Below are positions 10,997 to 20,478 of a stretch of DNA of 64,000 nt, one piece after another. Source of the stretch: Dactylorhiza incarnata (Eukaryota; Streptophyta; Magnoliopsida; Asparagales; Orchidaceae); assembly GCA_033032865.1 (NCBI GenBank), contig JAWHQI010000099.1, positions 7,476,501 to 7,540,500 of the forward strand, given 5' to 3'. A program made the position numbers and the translations under genes. Each line of letters starts with the position of its first letter. Positions within the stretch are counted from its first letter, which is position 1. The notes under the pieces were generated by a model that was given only the letters and a program-made list of their open reading frames with translations, had not been told where the DNA came from and searched no databases.

Positions 10997-12260
10997 TAGC
11001 CCGGGTCCTGCCAAAATAATTCTCGAGTCAGCAAAAGAAGAAATTCTTTTCTGATTTAAAGAATTATTTTTGGGAGGACCCCTTTTTATTCCGTGCTTGC
11101 GCAGACCAGGTGGTGAGAAGATGCGTCTCGAGTGAGGAGGGCTTACAAATTTTACGGCATTGTCACGAGGGACCAACCGGTGGTCATTATCAAGTTAACC
11201 GAACTGCAAGGAAGGCGCTGGAGGCGGGCTTTTATTTTCTCACGCTCTTCAAAGATGCTCACACCCTTGTGAGTACTTGCGATAGCTGCCAGCGGTCGGG
11301 GAACATCTCTCGCCGGGATGAGATGCCCCAAAATATTTTCTTAGAATGCGAAATTTTTGACCTTTGGGGTATTGATTTCGTTGGTCCTCTCCCTCCCTCT
11401 TTTTCGAACAAGTATATTCTATTTGCGGTCTACTACGTGTCGAGGTGGGCGGAAGCGCAAGCTATCCCCACTAATGATGCGCGAGTCGTCGTTAACTTCT
11501 TAAAAAATTTATTTTCTCGATTTGGCACGCCACGCGCTATAGTGAGTGATCGGGGAACCCATTTTTGCAATAGCCAATTTACAAAAATTCTAGCAAAATA
11601 TGGTGTCACGCACAAACTATCCACTGCATATCACCCATAAACGAGCGACCAAGTCGAAGTCGTAAATCGTGAATTAAAGCGGATTTTAGAAAAAACTGCT
11701 TCTATTAATCGGAATGATTGGGCAATAAAGCTCGATGATGGGCTATGGGCCCATCGAACGGCGTACAAGACCGCTATCAGTTGTACATCGTATCGAATGT
11801 TTTATGGCAAGGCTTTCCACCTTCCGGTCGAACTAGAACACCGCGCATTTTGGGCGCTTAAGTTTTTAAATCTCGATTCTACATTAGCGGCCGAACAAAG
11901 AAAATTTCAAATGAACGAATTAGATGAGTGGCGAGCGAATGCGTACGAGAGTAACAAATTATATAAGGAGCGAACAAAGTTTTATCACGATAAACACATA
12001 AAATTTCCGAAAACTTTTTCGCCGGGCGATTTCGTCCTCCTTTATAATTCTCACCTTCGCCTTTTTCCGGGAAAATTAAAATCCTGATGGTCCGGACCCT
12101 TTATTGTTAAAGAGGTTTGGTCTTATGGGACAATCCTAATTTCCCACCCGGAAAAAGGTTCCTTCAAAGTAAATGGGCACCGCCTTAAGTTATATCTTCC
12201 GGGAGAGCTAGCTAACGAGAAGACTGAGTCAATTTTACTTCCTCCTATAATATGATCGAC
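10997..12260 (+). pseudogene. Athila-1 integrase
   Basis: The HHCC zinc-binding domain is seen as [19 protein letters not shown]...CDSCQR at about 11157-11300. The core follows: [36 protein letters not shown]; the DDE Glu should follow at about 11650 ([10 protein letters not shown]). A stop at 11638 replaces a Gln codon (CAA to TAA). The C-terminal part ([22 protein letters not shown], then [12 protein letters not shown]) runs from 11797, with a stop at 12085 where Athila-2 has Arg (CGA to TGA). No chromodomain, as expected for Athila. It ends about 12255. Confidence 0.85.
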
Positions 12261-12533
12261 AAGTGGGTCAAGCTACGCGACCTTAAACAAAGCGCTTTTG
12301 GGAGGCACCCCAAAGTTATCTTTTTATTATTTTCTCTTGTTTTTCTTCTTTAACATATTTTGCAGGTAACCGCCGTTTCCCCGCGCATCTTCAAAAATCA
12401 GGGAAGCCCTTTATCCTTCTTCCTTCTCTTTTTTTTGCATTTCTTTTTGTTTTGTCTTGCACTTTATTTACTTTTTTTTTCTTTTCTTTTACTTCATACT
12501 TAGTTTTAGACATTGGGGACAACGTTTAACTTT

Positions 12534-12546
12534 AAGTATGGGGGTG
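12534..12546 (+). promoter_or_regulatory. Second, internal polypurine-tract-like site in Athila-1
   Basis: AAGTATGGGGGTG lies about 280 bases behind pol and is nearly identical to the true PPT at 13914-13928 (AAGTATGGGGGTATT). Athila-2 has both copies too (56943-56955 and 55594-55608, reverse strand). It could be a second plus-strand primer or the mark of an old duplication. Confidence 0.6.
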
Positions 12547-13287
12547 TAAATAGTTTTAGAAAATTTTAAAAAAATTATTTTCTTATGTTTTCTTTTGTTT
12601 AAGCACTTGTAAAACCCAAAAACTCAAAACAATTATTAGAAAATCAAAAATTTAAATCTTAGAAAGGGGCGTTTGGGATATCATCTCATCACACCTCCTA
12701 GTACAGTGAGAACCCTTCACGGGTTATACCTCGGGAATTCCAAGAATTAACAAAAAGTGTTAGGTTTAAAACTAGTTTCCTTTCTTATATTATCAAAAAT
12801 TCAAAAAAAGATAATATTCAAAAATTCAAAAAAAGATAATATCAAAAATTCCAAAAATATATATATATGAAAAATTTAGGAAAAAAACCCAACAAAAATT
12901 CTTGTACCCCTCCTACTTGTTGTTTTGTGATTTCTTAGAAATCTAATTGAGAACGTTTATAAGTTTTTTTAGGTTTTTAATTGGCTAAAATTTTGTTTAT
13001 CATAGTTTGTTAATTTTAAATCTTAGGTAATCTTATTTTAAGAACCATCTTATGATTTGAGTTTGATTAGAGAATTTTTGTTAGCATGACTTCTCTTTTT
13101 ATTTTTAAATGGCTTCATTTTGTAGTGAATTTGCTAAACCTCTTTAGATTTCAATTATATTTTCTTCTAGCTTTTTAGATCTTAGGAAATTTAAATTTAC
13201 TAGAATTTGTTCTCAATATAATTTAATTTATAAACTATAAATTTTTCCTACCCTTTTGATAGCACTAAAAAAAGTATTTTAAAAGAT

Positions 13288-13528
13288 CATATGCATGGGA
13301 ATAAGAGGATAAAATTCATTATTCCCTAAACATATGCACCCAAAATTATTTAAAAGATTATATGGCATGAAGTAAGAGGATAAAATTCATTACTCCTAAA
13401 CATATACATTTTGGGTTTATTAGAAGAGAATTTAAAAGATTATATGCATGGGAATAAGAGGATAAAATTCATTATTCCCTAAACATATACAAAAAAAATA
13501 GAGGTGAGAGGATAAAATTCATCACCTC
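13288..13528 (+). repeat. Four tandem hairpins with constant loop in Athila-1 3' region
   Basis: Units at 13288-13336, 13359-13406, 13441-13489 and 13501-13528. Each has the identical 14-nt loop GAGGATAAAATTCA. Inner stems vary but stay paired: GGGAATAA/TTATTCCC (twice), AGTAA/TTACT, GAGGTGA/TCACCTC. Outer stems CATATG/CATATG and TATATG/CATATA also stay paired. Athila-2 has three units at 56002-56223. The pattern points to a structured RNA element. Confidence 0.85.
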
Positions 13529-13913
13529 AAATCAAAAATCTCTTCTTATGCCAAACTTTGTAAACCCCCCTTAGCCAATATTTTTGATCTAGGTTTAACT
13601 TAAGTTATGGAGAGAGCAATATTTAGTATGTTACTTTTCCTTAAGTTTCTTTTAAGATAGAGTTCTTATAATTTTAATTTAATCTAATTTTATAATTTCT
13701 ACAATTTTGGTAAGCTAATTAATTATCTTGGGAAGTCCTTGCCTAAACAATTTTCTCTCTTTTCAAATCATCATCATAATTTAGGACTTAACTCCTCCTA
13801 GAATTTATTCTTAACTCAACTTTGGTTTAATAAAATTTTAGTTTAAAATTAAAAATTTTATGGATGTCTTATATATTATGTCTCACACTTTTGCTCTGGA
13901 ATAGCAAAACCTC

Positions 13914-13928
13914 AAGTATGGGGGTATT
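13914..13928 (+). promoter_or_regulatory. Polypurine tract, Athila-1
   Basis: AAGTATGGGGGTATT sits directly in front of the 3' LTR start TGATAAG. It is the expected plus-strand primer site. Confidence 0.85.
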
Positions 13929-15670
13929 TGATAAGTAGTATTTATATACGTTTTTAATAGAAATTTTTGTAATTATTTAAAATGGATTTTTCCTTTTCAG
14001 GTCAATTTTAGGTTATAAGTAGTTCTTTTTGTAATTTTGATTTTAACTTAGCTTAATTCCAATATTTGCAGAATTTTTGGAGAAATTAGTGAAATTGACA
14101 AGTCACACCCAAGATCACGCCCGTGACCAAGGGGCGTGTAACCTGAAGATCAAACCAGAGTCGATGCCGCACTGATTGAGATAGCCCACAGCGAGTCATG
14201 CCCTAGGTCACGCCCGTGACCCAAAGTCACGCTCGTGACCTAGGGGCATGTAATCTTAGAATCTTCCCAGCGAGCTGCCGTCGAGACGTGGAGCTGTCAT
14301 CGAGAAGCCAACATGAGTCACTCATGTGACCGATATGTCACGGCCGTGACTTTCCCGCGTGATCCCTGCACGCCGCCGCGCTGCAAGCAAGACCCACGCC
14401 GCATTAAATGAAGTCGTCCAAGTACACGCCCGTGACCCAAGTTACACGGGCGTGTAAAGTCTGAATTTCTTCCACCGTCACGCAAAGCCCACGCCACTAT
14501 CCCAGCCATGCAGATCAGTGATTACACGCCCCTAGGTCACGCCCGTGACCAAGGGGTGTGTAACTTGAAAATTTTTCATATAAATTCCAGGGCTCTCCTT
14601 GAGCCCAGGGTTCAGAAATTTTGAAAGGGGGAGGTGTTGCTAGAGCTGATAGTGAGTTTTTCCTATTCATGTTCATGTCTCTTTAAACTTTCATGTTCTC
14701 TTTTTCTTCTCATGCAATGTACTAGATTTCTTCCATGCACTAGTTTATTAAGCTTGTAATCCTTATTTTTCTAGTTTGCAATCTTGCTTAAAGAGTTGTA
14801 ATAGTTTTTCATTTCAATAAAAGTTGGCATAGTTTTCTTCACCTCTCTTTCTACTTAGTAATTTTCCTTCATGCAATTTTATTTTTCTTTTTCTTTCCCC
14901 TCCACCATGATTAACTAATTCTCATTAGTGCTCGATCGAAATGATCTGAGAATGAGATAATCAAGTTACAATTTCTTAAAAGCTCTCTTTTTCCATTTTT
15001 ATAAAACACTTGAATTACCCTTGAATTTTAACTAGTGAGGCCATATTATCGATGTATGATTTTCACTTAAGTTTTCATTCTTAGTTAGCCGAGAGGCTCA
15101 AAGTATGAATCGATCACTCAAGGGTAAAGAGAGTTGCACGCACCCCTCGAGAGAGGATGACGTAAATCTCCCGGATTGGAGTCAAATCCAATAACGGGGT
15201 TCACTTCGTAAAGCAAGTTTTAGGTAATCAATTATAGGACGAGAGTCCGGTTGATTTTTCCTAAACTTAGTTGGGCATTAACCTCGAGAGAGGCATGTTC
15301 GAGCTTCGGGAACCTCCACGGTCAAGTAGTTTAATTAAACGGAATTAGATTTATTTTCCTTTCGCTTGATTATCTTTAATCTAAGGTGACTTTTGATTGA
15401 GCACTAATCTCTTTTACCTTCGTTTAATCTCTTCTTTTAGCTTGCAATTTGTCTCTATTTAGCTAGTAAAGCAAAACTCAAAAATCGTTTAGAAAAGATA
15501 ATAGTGATTTTCCTCGAAGTAGAAGTAATCAACGCGCCCCGTAGAATACGACCTTGGTATTTCTAAATATCCTATAGTATAGATGATAAGGTACACTTGC
15601 CTTTATCGGATATAGTTTTGGAGAAAATCTTTAACCATTTCACTTTGCAAAACCCTAAATTTCTATATCA
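13929..15670 (+). repeat. Athila-1 3' LTR
   Basis: 1742 bp, TGATAAG...CTATATCA, colinear with 5074-6830. Differences are scattered, many of them C/T or G/A at CpG, plus a few small indels. It contains the palindrome array at about 14100-14560. It is followed by the target duplication CAATG at 15671-15675. Confidence 0.92.
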
Positions 15671-15675
15671 CAATG

Positions 15676-15869
15676 TAGAGAAGGGTAAGATCAACCTTCA
15701 ATACATGTCTACTAATAATCAAATGGATGACATCTTCACTAAGCCCCTTGATGAAAGTAAGCACAAGTTCTTCATCAATGAACTGGGATGCTTGATGGAG
15801 CTTTGCAGGTCCCCTTTTATTATGTATAAAGATCTATTTTCTGTAGAAAATTATTTTTGGGAAAAATAG
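15676..15869 (+). pseudogene. Copia-1 RNase H C-terminus, cut off by Athila-1
   Basis: The reading [31 protein letters not shown] joins in frame to HHFLRDN at 5073 if Athila-1 is removed. MSTNNQMDDIFTKPL is the usual end of copia pol. The present frame is also open leftward into the Athila LTR (from 15597), giving a chimeric ORF that is an accident of insertion. Stop at 15867. Confidence 0.88.
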
Positions 15870-15910
15870 CAAAAATCTAAAAGAAAATCATAACTTTTTA
15901 ATCAGAGTTG

Positions 15911-16021
15911 TGTCGAATTAAAATCGACGTACCGTCGACTTCTACTCGACGTCAACTTTGAGAGCTATCTGGAATGGATCATTCGAATACCATTCGACGT
16001 AACGTCGAATACTTATCGACG
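15911..16021. repeat. Four CGTCGA-N7-TCGACG-type hairpins behind Copia-1 pol
   Basis: Positions 15912-15929, 15933-15951, 15982-15999 and 16003-16021, each with a 7-nt spacer (ATTAAAA, CTTCTAC, ATACCAT, ATACTTA). The second and fourth are perfect 6-bp arms. The Copia-2 insertion at 16039 splits this spacer; a further copy lies beyond it at 27436-27454. Confidence 0.85.
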
Positions 16022-16033
16022 CTTACGTTGACA

Positions 16034-16038
16034 GTATC
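16034..16038. repeat. Target site duplication GTATC of Copia-2 (left copy)
   Basis: GTATC precedes TGAAAGTG at 16039 and follows ...CCCAACA at 27407-27411. This defines both ends of the insert precisely. Confidence 0.92.
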
Positions 16039-16273
16039 TGAAAGTGTCTAGTTGCGGCTCAAATCACCTAGAGGGGGGGTGAATAGGTGGATTCTATGTC
16101 TTTATGCGGAATTAATGTATAACACAGAAATGAACACAATAAAGCACAGCACAGACACAAGGATTTTATAGAGGTTCCCCGATGTGGGTAGTCCTCTTTC
16201 CCGCCTCGCCTATCTAGCACTTCGAGGCTAGACTCGGCTACTTCACCAATCTCAGATTATGAATAATCTTACA

Positions 16274-16392
16274 CCTCGGAGTCAAAACTCCTACAACTCG
16301 GAGTATACCACTCCTACTACTCAGAGTAAAACAACTCCTACAACTCGGAGTAAACCACTCCTACAAATAACTCGGAGTAAAAACTCCTACAG
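16274..16392. repeat. Five tandem GGAGT...ACTCC units in Copia-2 LTR
   Basis: Units of 22-27 bp of the form CTCGGAGT-(4-6 nt)-ACTCCTACAA. Each is a small inverted repeat, GGAGT/ACTCC. The other LTR carries the same five at about 26234-26352, with single-base changes. Confidence 0.85.
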
Positions 16393-16982
16393 AAATCAAA
16401 TAGAGAAAGAAATAAAATACTTCTTCTAAACCTCAATAGAGATTAACTTCAGATCTTGGGAAAACTGAGTCTTCTTCTTCCTTGAGAGAGAAAGCTTGGA
16501 TCTTGAAAGATTTGGAAGAAAATAGACTTGGCTAACCTGATCTGAATAGGCCCTTTGATTTACTCGAAAGAATCTTCAATGTAGAGTGCCGCAATAAGAT
16601 CAAAGGCCTTCTTATCTGAGAAATCTCTAACAACAATGAAGAATAAATCTTGAGCAGCAGATGTTAGGTCTCAGAATACTTGTTCAACAAAGGAAGAAGA
16701 AAACGGCTTTTCTTTTCTGAACAATCGGGTGAAGAAGAGAGAGAGGATCCTTGCCCTAAAAATAAAGGATTATTTATAGGGAGGACTTCAATGGCTCGTG
16801 CGACAAAAAAGGGAGGAACGACACGTGTACTGTACATGGCGGCCAACCCTAATTTTCGAAAACGAAACAAAGATTTGAAATCCGTCTGTCCGTCATTCGT
16901 CGAGACTTCACGTGAACATTCGACTAAAAGACTTGGCCACAGAAAAACACTGAACAACCCGTGAAAAACACCTTCTGTTTTC

Positions 16983-17131
16983 ATTCGTCGGGATTCGTCG
17001 GGAGTTCACGAGAACATCTGACGAATGGACTTAGCTGCAGATTTTTCTTCTTTAAACAAGACAAATGGCTTCTGTCTTGATTCGTCGAGATTCATCGGAA
17101 TGTCCCGAGACATCTCGACGAATTGACTTAG
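16983..17131. repeat. Two long CGTCG-type hairpins in Copia-2 LTR
   Basis: ATTCGTCGAGAT at about 17079-17090 pairs perfectly with ATCTCGACGAAT 20 bases later. CATTCGTCGG at about 16982 pairs with CCGACGAATG about 26 bases later in the other LTR; one base differs in this copy. The right LTR has both at about 26950-27100. The core CGTCGA/TCGACG is shared with the Copia-1 hairpins. Confidence 0.8.
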
Positions 17132-17436
17132 CAAAACTTTCTTTTCTTCTGAAAACCTGCTCCACTCCTCAACCTTATTAACCTTCAGTTATGAGCATAT
17201 GAAGTACACCCCAAAAAAGAGATTACACATGGACCAACACTTTGTTCTACACAATGAGGGATTACATTGTCCAGAACTGTGTTTGGTGATCCATTGCAAC
17301 CTGACTTTGGTGTGCACTTAGCATTAAGACCTGTCATAACACATCTAAACAGAAATCATCAAATACATACTCAATTCATTTTAGTTCACTAGGGGACATC
17401 TTCAAATCTAGGTGATTGTGGACACAATACCCAACA

Positions 17437-17452
17437 ATCTCCCCCTATTTGA
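17437..17452 (-). promoter_or_regulatory. Polypurine tract, Copia-2
   Basis: On the coding strand AAATAGGGGGAGAT lies directly in front of the 3' LTR start TGTTGGG. Copia-1 has the matching AATAGAGGGAGAT at its own 3' LTR. Confidence 0.85.
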
Positions 17453-17803
17453 AGATGTCATAACCCTATGCACTAAGTTGAATTGCACAAAAAATATAAT
17501 AAATAAGAAGTGCACAACCCAGGCAGTAATATTTAAAGAAAAACAGAATAAGACTGAATGTTTAACTAACACAAAAGAAATGTATATACATATATATATA
17601 AGCAAAGAAAACATCATGATTCCAGACTAGCTCAGCTCATTCATGATCTTTGCCTTTCTGCTTTGCAAACAATCTTTCCACTGCCTCAGCTTTCTTCTTC
17701 TGTTCAGATTCCATTCTCTCAAAGAATGCCTTTGGCTTAGGCCAATATTTATCAGGAGCAGTCTCTTTAGATCCACCTGTCTTGAAATGAATTCTTCTTT
17801 CAG

Positions 17804-20086
17804 TTATCCTCTTCTCAAACTTACTCCATTCTTCTGAACTGTAGTGATCACTGACTTTTTCATTTTGCTTACTGACTCTATTGAAGGCTGTGAGAACAAT
17901 ACTTTTGGAGGTGGGGCTCCAGTTTTCTTGGAAGTTTCTAAGAGGAGGCCTATCATAAATTCTCTAATCCTTTTATAGGGATTAGACCTCTTTAAAGATG
18001 GCTTGTCATCAAATAGCTTTCTTTTCAAAGACTTTTCAGAGGGTTCAGCAACAGTGGAGCTGTCAGGCTCTTGAGCAGGAATTGGATCATCCCAGAACTC
18101 TTGATAAGTGGAGGCAGGGATGTCTTCTTCATCAGAATCAAGATCCTCAACAGGATTTGGAGAAAAGTTTGGAGCCCTGGGTCCTGGAGCACTTGATGAA
18201 GGAACATCTGACCCTTTATTTACAACAGAAAATCCAAGCATTCCAGCAACTTCCTTGAACAGCCAGCTTTGTGCTCCATGAGTGTACCAATTCACATCCT
18301 TAACATTTTGTAAAATGTTCTCCTTGAGCTCTTGCATTTTTGAAGATACATTTTCATTTAAGTCATTCAACTTACTTGCATTCTCTTCTAACTTTGTCAC
18401 CATACTCTACTCCCCCTTTATGACATCTTCATGTAGGAGGGAATAGAGTTTGTTCAGCTGCCTCTCAATTTGATCATCCAGAAAAGCAAGCCCTTGATCA
18501 TGAGCAGTGGTGAGAGTTGTTTGAGTAGCATTCAGATTTACAACATCTTCACCAACCTGATGCAGGTTCTTTAGAGCATGCCTAACTCCTTGATTGGTGT
18601 GGTCCAAAGCTTCTCCTGCTTTTGTCATCCAAGCTTCTTGATCATTCTTGAATTTGCTCATCTCATATCTCATTTCAGCCATTTCTTGCCTCAAAGCACT
18701 ATCAACTGAATCTATTTTCTTATAAACTTGCTTGATAGACCGATCTAAGTGCTCAGTCTGAACCTTCAGCAAACCTGCAATTGACTTCAACATAGAAGAG
18801 TGAGAGCTATCACCAGTCTCAAACTCTTCGGGAGAGATTTTATCAGCCACAAAACTTGTAGACTGTGCTTGCTTATCAAGCACAGTTACCCTTGGAGATG
18901 TGCTACCAGCTACAAGAACTTCTGGAGGGGGCAAAAACAACACAGAAGGAAAGACCTCAGGAAAAGCAGATTCAGCCATGAAAATATCTTCCTGGTCTTT
19001 CTCCCCCTCAGCTAGAGACATCTTCTTGGCAAACTCCAACCTTGCACCAAAACCGCCCTTCTCCAAAGAGTCAGATTTCCCAGAGGGAACAGAAGGAGAA
19101 TCTGGCAAGTCTTCATGATCTTCAGAATGAGAATCAACCATTGCAGGTGATCTCCTTGAATCTTCTAGCTGAGCAGCCTCATCTACATCAGCAACATTCC
19201 CTGGACCCTCCAGGTCAAGACCAGCATCAGGGGCAGCATCATTAACAGGATCAAGAGGAGCTTGATCAGCTTCATTGGGAGGAAATTCTTCTGCAGCACC
19301 ACCACCTGCACCAATGTCTCTTGGGGTTGGAAACTCCTCCTCAACATGTTCATCTCTTTCCTGATCAGGAGCTGGACTATGTCCACTACCCCTGGAGGAT
19401 TGACCTGCTTCAAGAGTCCTATCCTCATTATGCAGAGGGTCCTCACCATCACTAACAGCAGCCTTAACTCCAACATTCCCTAAACCCTTGGGAATGACCC
19501 TTTCCCATTTGGAGAAAATGGAAGAGTTGATTTTCTTGGTGTGGTGGATGGGGATACCTCTTCCAAGATTAAAAAAATCTGGATTGCTACCATTTAGAAG
19601 CAGACTGAGAATTCTTCCAAAATTGGGAGCAAGAAAACTCTCTTTAATCTTCTCAAAAATTACTTCACCAAAATTAAAAATTTTTCGACAGATTATAGCA
19701 GTGTGAATTTTGAAAGCTTCTTCAGAGAGGTAGTCATGAGAGCCTACCTTACACAATAAGACTTTTCCTAAAATGTCACACAGAAGCTTACCTCCATCAT
19801 TCATAAATTTCCTTCTGATTTTAGAGCTTTCATCAAGAATACCACAGAATCTCCTGGCTCTGAGAATATCTTCAACAAACAGTTCTTCTGTTTCGACTTC
19901 AGGCATCCTCAAAAGTCTGTTGATGCCACTAACCTTCAGGGTAATTTTGCATGACCTAATTGAGCTTTTGATCTTCTTACCTTGATTGGTGATTTTTGCA
20001 TTTCTAAAGAACTCAAGAACGTCCTGTTCTAGGATTTTAGCCGACTCCTCCAAAACAAAACTGAGCCCGGCGACATCAAGCATCAA
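17804..20086 (-). CDS. Copia-2 extra 3' ORF (env position), split by one in-frame TAG
   Basis: Downstream of pol, sense strand, about 560 codons (20086-18407), then a single TAG at about 18404-18406, then about 200 codons in the same frame (to 17804). The N-terminal third is a compact domain (VLEFFRNAKI, KITLKVSGINRLLRMPEVE, RRFCGILDESSKIRRKFM). It faintly recalls the plant transposon-protein domain with an INRLLGLP-like signature, which I cannot confirm. The middle is acidic and proline-rich, low complexity. The next part has heptads (HLDRSIKQVYKKIDSVDSALRQEMAEM), probably coiled coil. I see no signal peptide or membrane segment, so calling it an envelope is not supported. SIRE elements are known for an ORF here. 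Confidence 0.75.
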
Positions 20087-20478
20087 GATAACATTTCAGA
20101 ACTCATCTAAAGCTGTGCGAAATGCACCTCGCACAAGCTCTCCACCTGAATGCAGTCCAGCCTTGGGCGCCATTGAGCTCGTCGAAGTCGGGGAAGAAGA
20201 ACAGAGAAATCGCGAGAGAGACGAAAGGTCGGGAAGGGTTTCAAGGAAGATTTCATGGAATCACGCGTTTTCTTTGATTTATATATATATATATATATTG
20301 AAATGAGGTGCGTACCTGAATGAAGATTAAATCACATTTAATAAGAATAGGATTCCACGGGAGACGATCTGAGAATAATAATATTTGACCCGTGAAAACC
20401 CGTGTAATCTGCTTGAGAAAAGTCTCAAAGTTTACGGGAAATTCCATGCAAATTTGTGAAATGCCAACAGTCCTGTCT
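20087..20478 (-). other. Copia-2 spacer between pol and 3' ORF
   Basis: About 390 bases without a sense ORF. A (TA)n run lies at about 20279-20298 just upstream of the 3' ORF start. Nothing else recognised. It could carry a promoter or splice acceptor for the 3' ORF, but no signal is clear. Confidence 0.5.

Larger units (their letters stand above)
12261..13913 (+). other. Athila-1 3' non-coding region
   Basis: AT-rich, no ORF above background on either strand. It holds the internal PPT-like site, a short direct repeat (ATAATATCAAAAATTC-like, 12790-12860) and the hairpin array at 13288-13528. Some Athila elements carry an env-like ORF here; none is visible. Confidence 0.7.
5074..15670 (+). 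mobile_element. Athila-1: complete Athila-type Ty3/gypsy LTR retrotransposon, coding part degenerate
   Basis: Two LTRs (5074-6830, 13929-15670), a tRNA-Asp primer site, gag, protease, RT, RNase H and integrase in gypsy order, a 1.7-kb non-coding 3' part and a PPT define the element. It is flanked by the perfect duplication CAATG. Gag without a CCHC knuckle, a protease with DLGAS in place of DTG/DSG, and the tRNA-Asp site fit the Athila branch. No env-like ORF is seen behind pol. Several stops appear where the sister copy Athila-2 has CAA, CAG or CGA, consistent with deamination after silencing. The two LTRs are clearly alike but differ at many scattered sites. Confidence 0.93.
16039..17436 (-). 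repeat. Copia-2 3' LTR
   Basis: 1398 bp. On the coding strand it starts TGTTGGGTATTG and ends CACTTTCA, the same style of ends as the Copia-1 LTR. It holds a GGAGT/ACTCC repeat series (16274-16392) and long CGTCGA-type hairpins at 16980-17130. Short ORFs on both strands near 16664-16984 are shared with the other LTR but show no protein family. Confidence 0.92.

Noticed and set aside
16664..16984. About 100-codon frames on both strands conserved in both Copia-2 LTRs
   Set aside because: Identity of the LTRs explains their presence twice; no family features, and the position is the LTR.
17804..20086. Retroviral-type envelope gene
   Set aside because: No signal peptide, no membrane anchor, no cleavage-site pattern could be seen; only the position fits.
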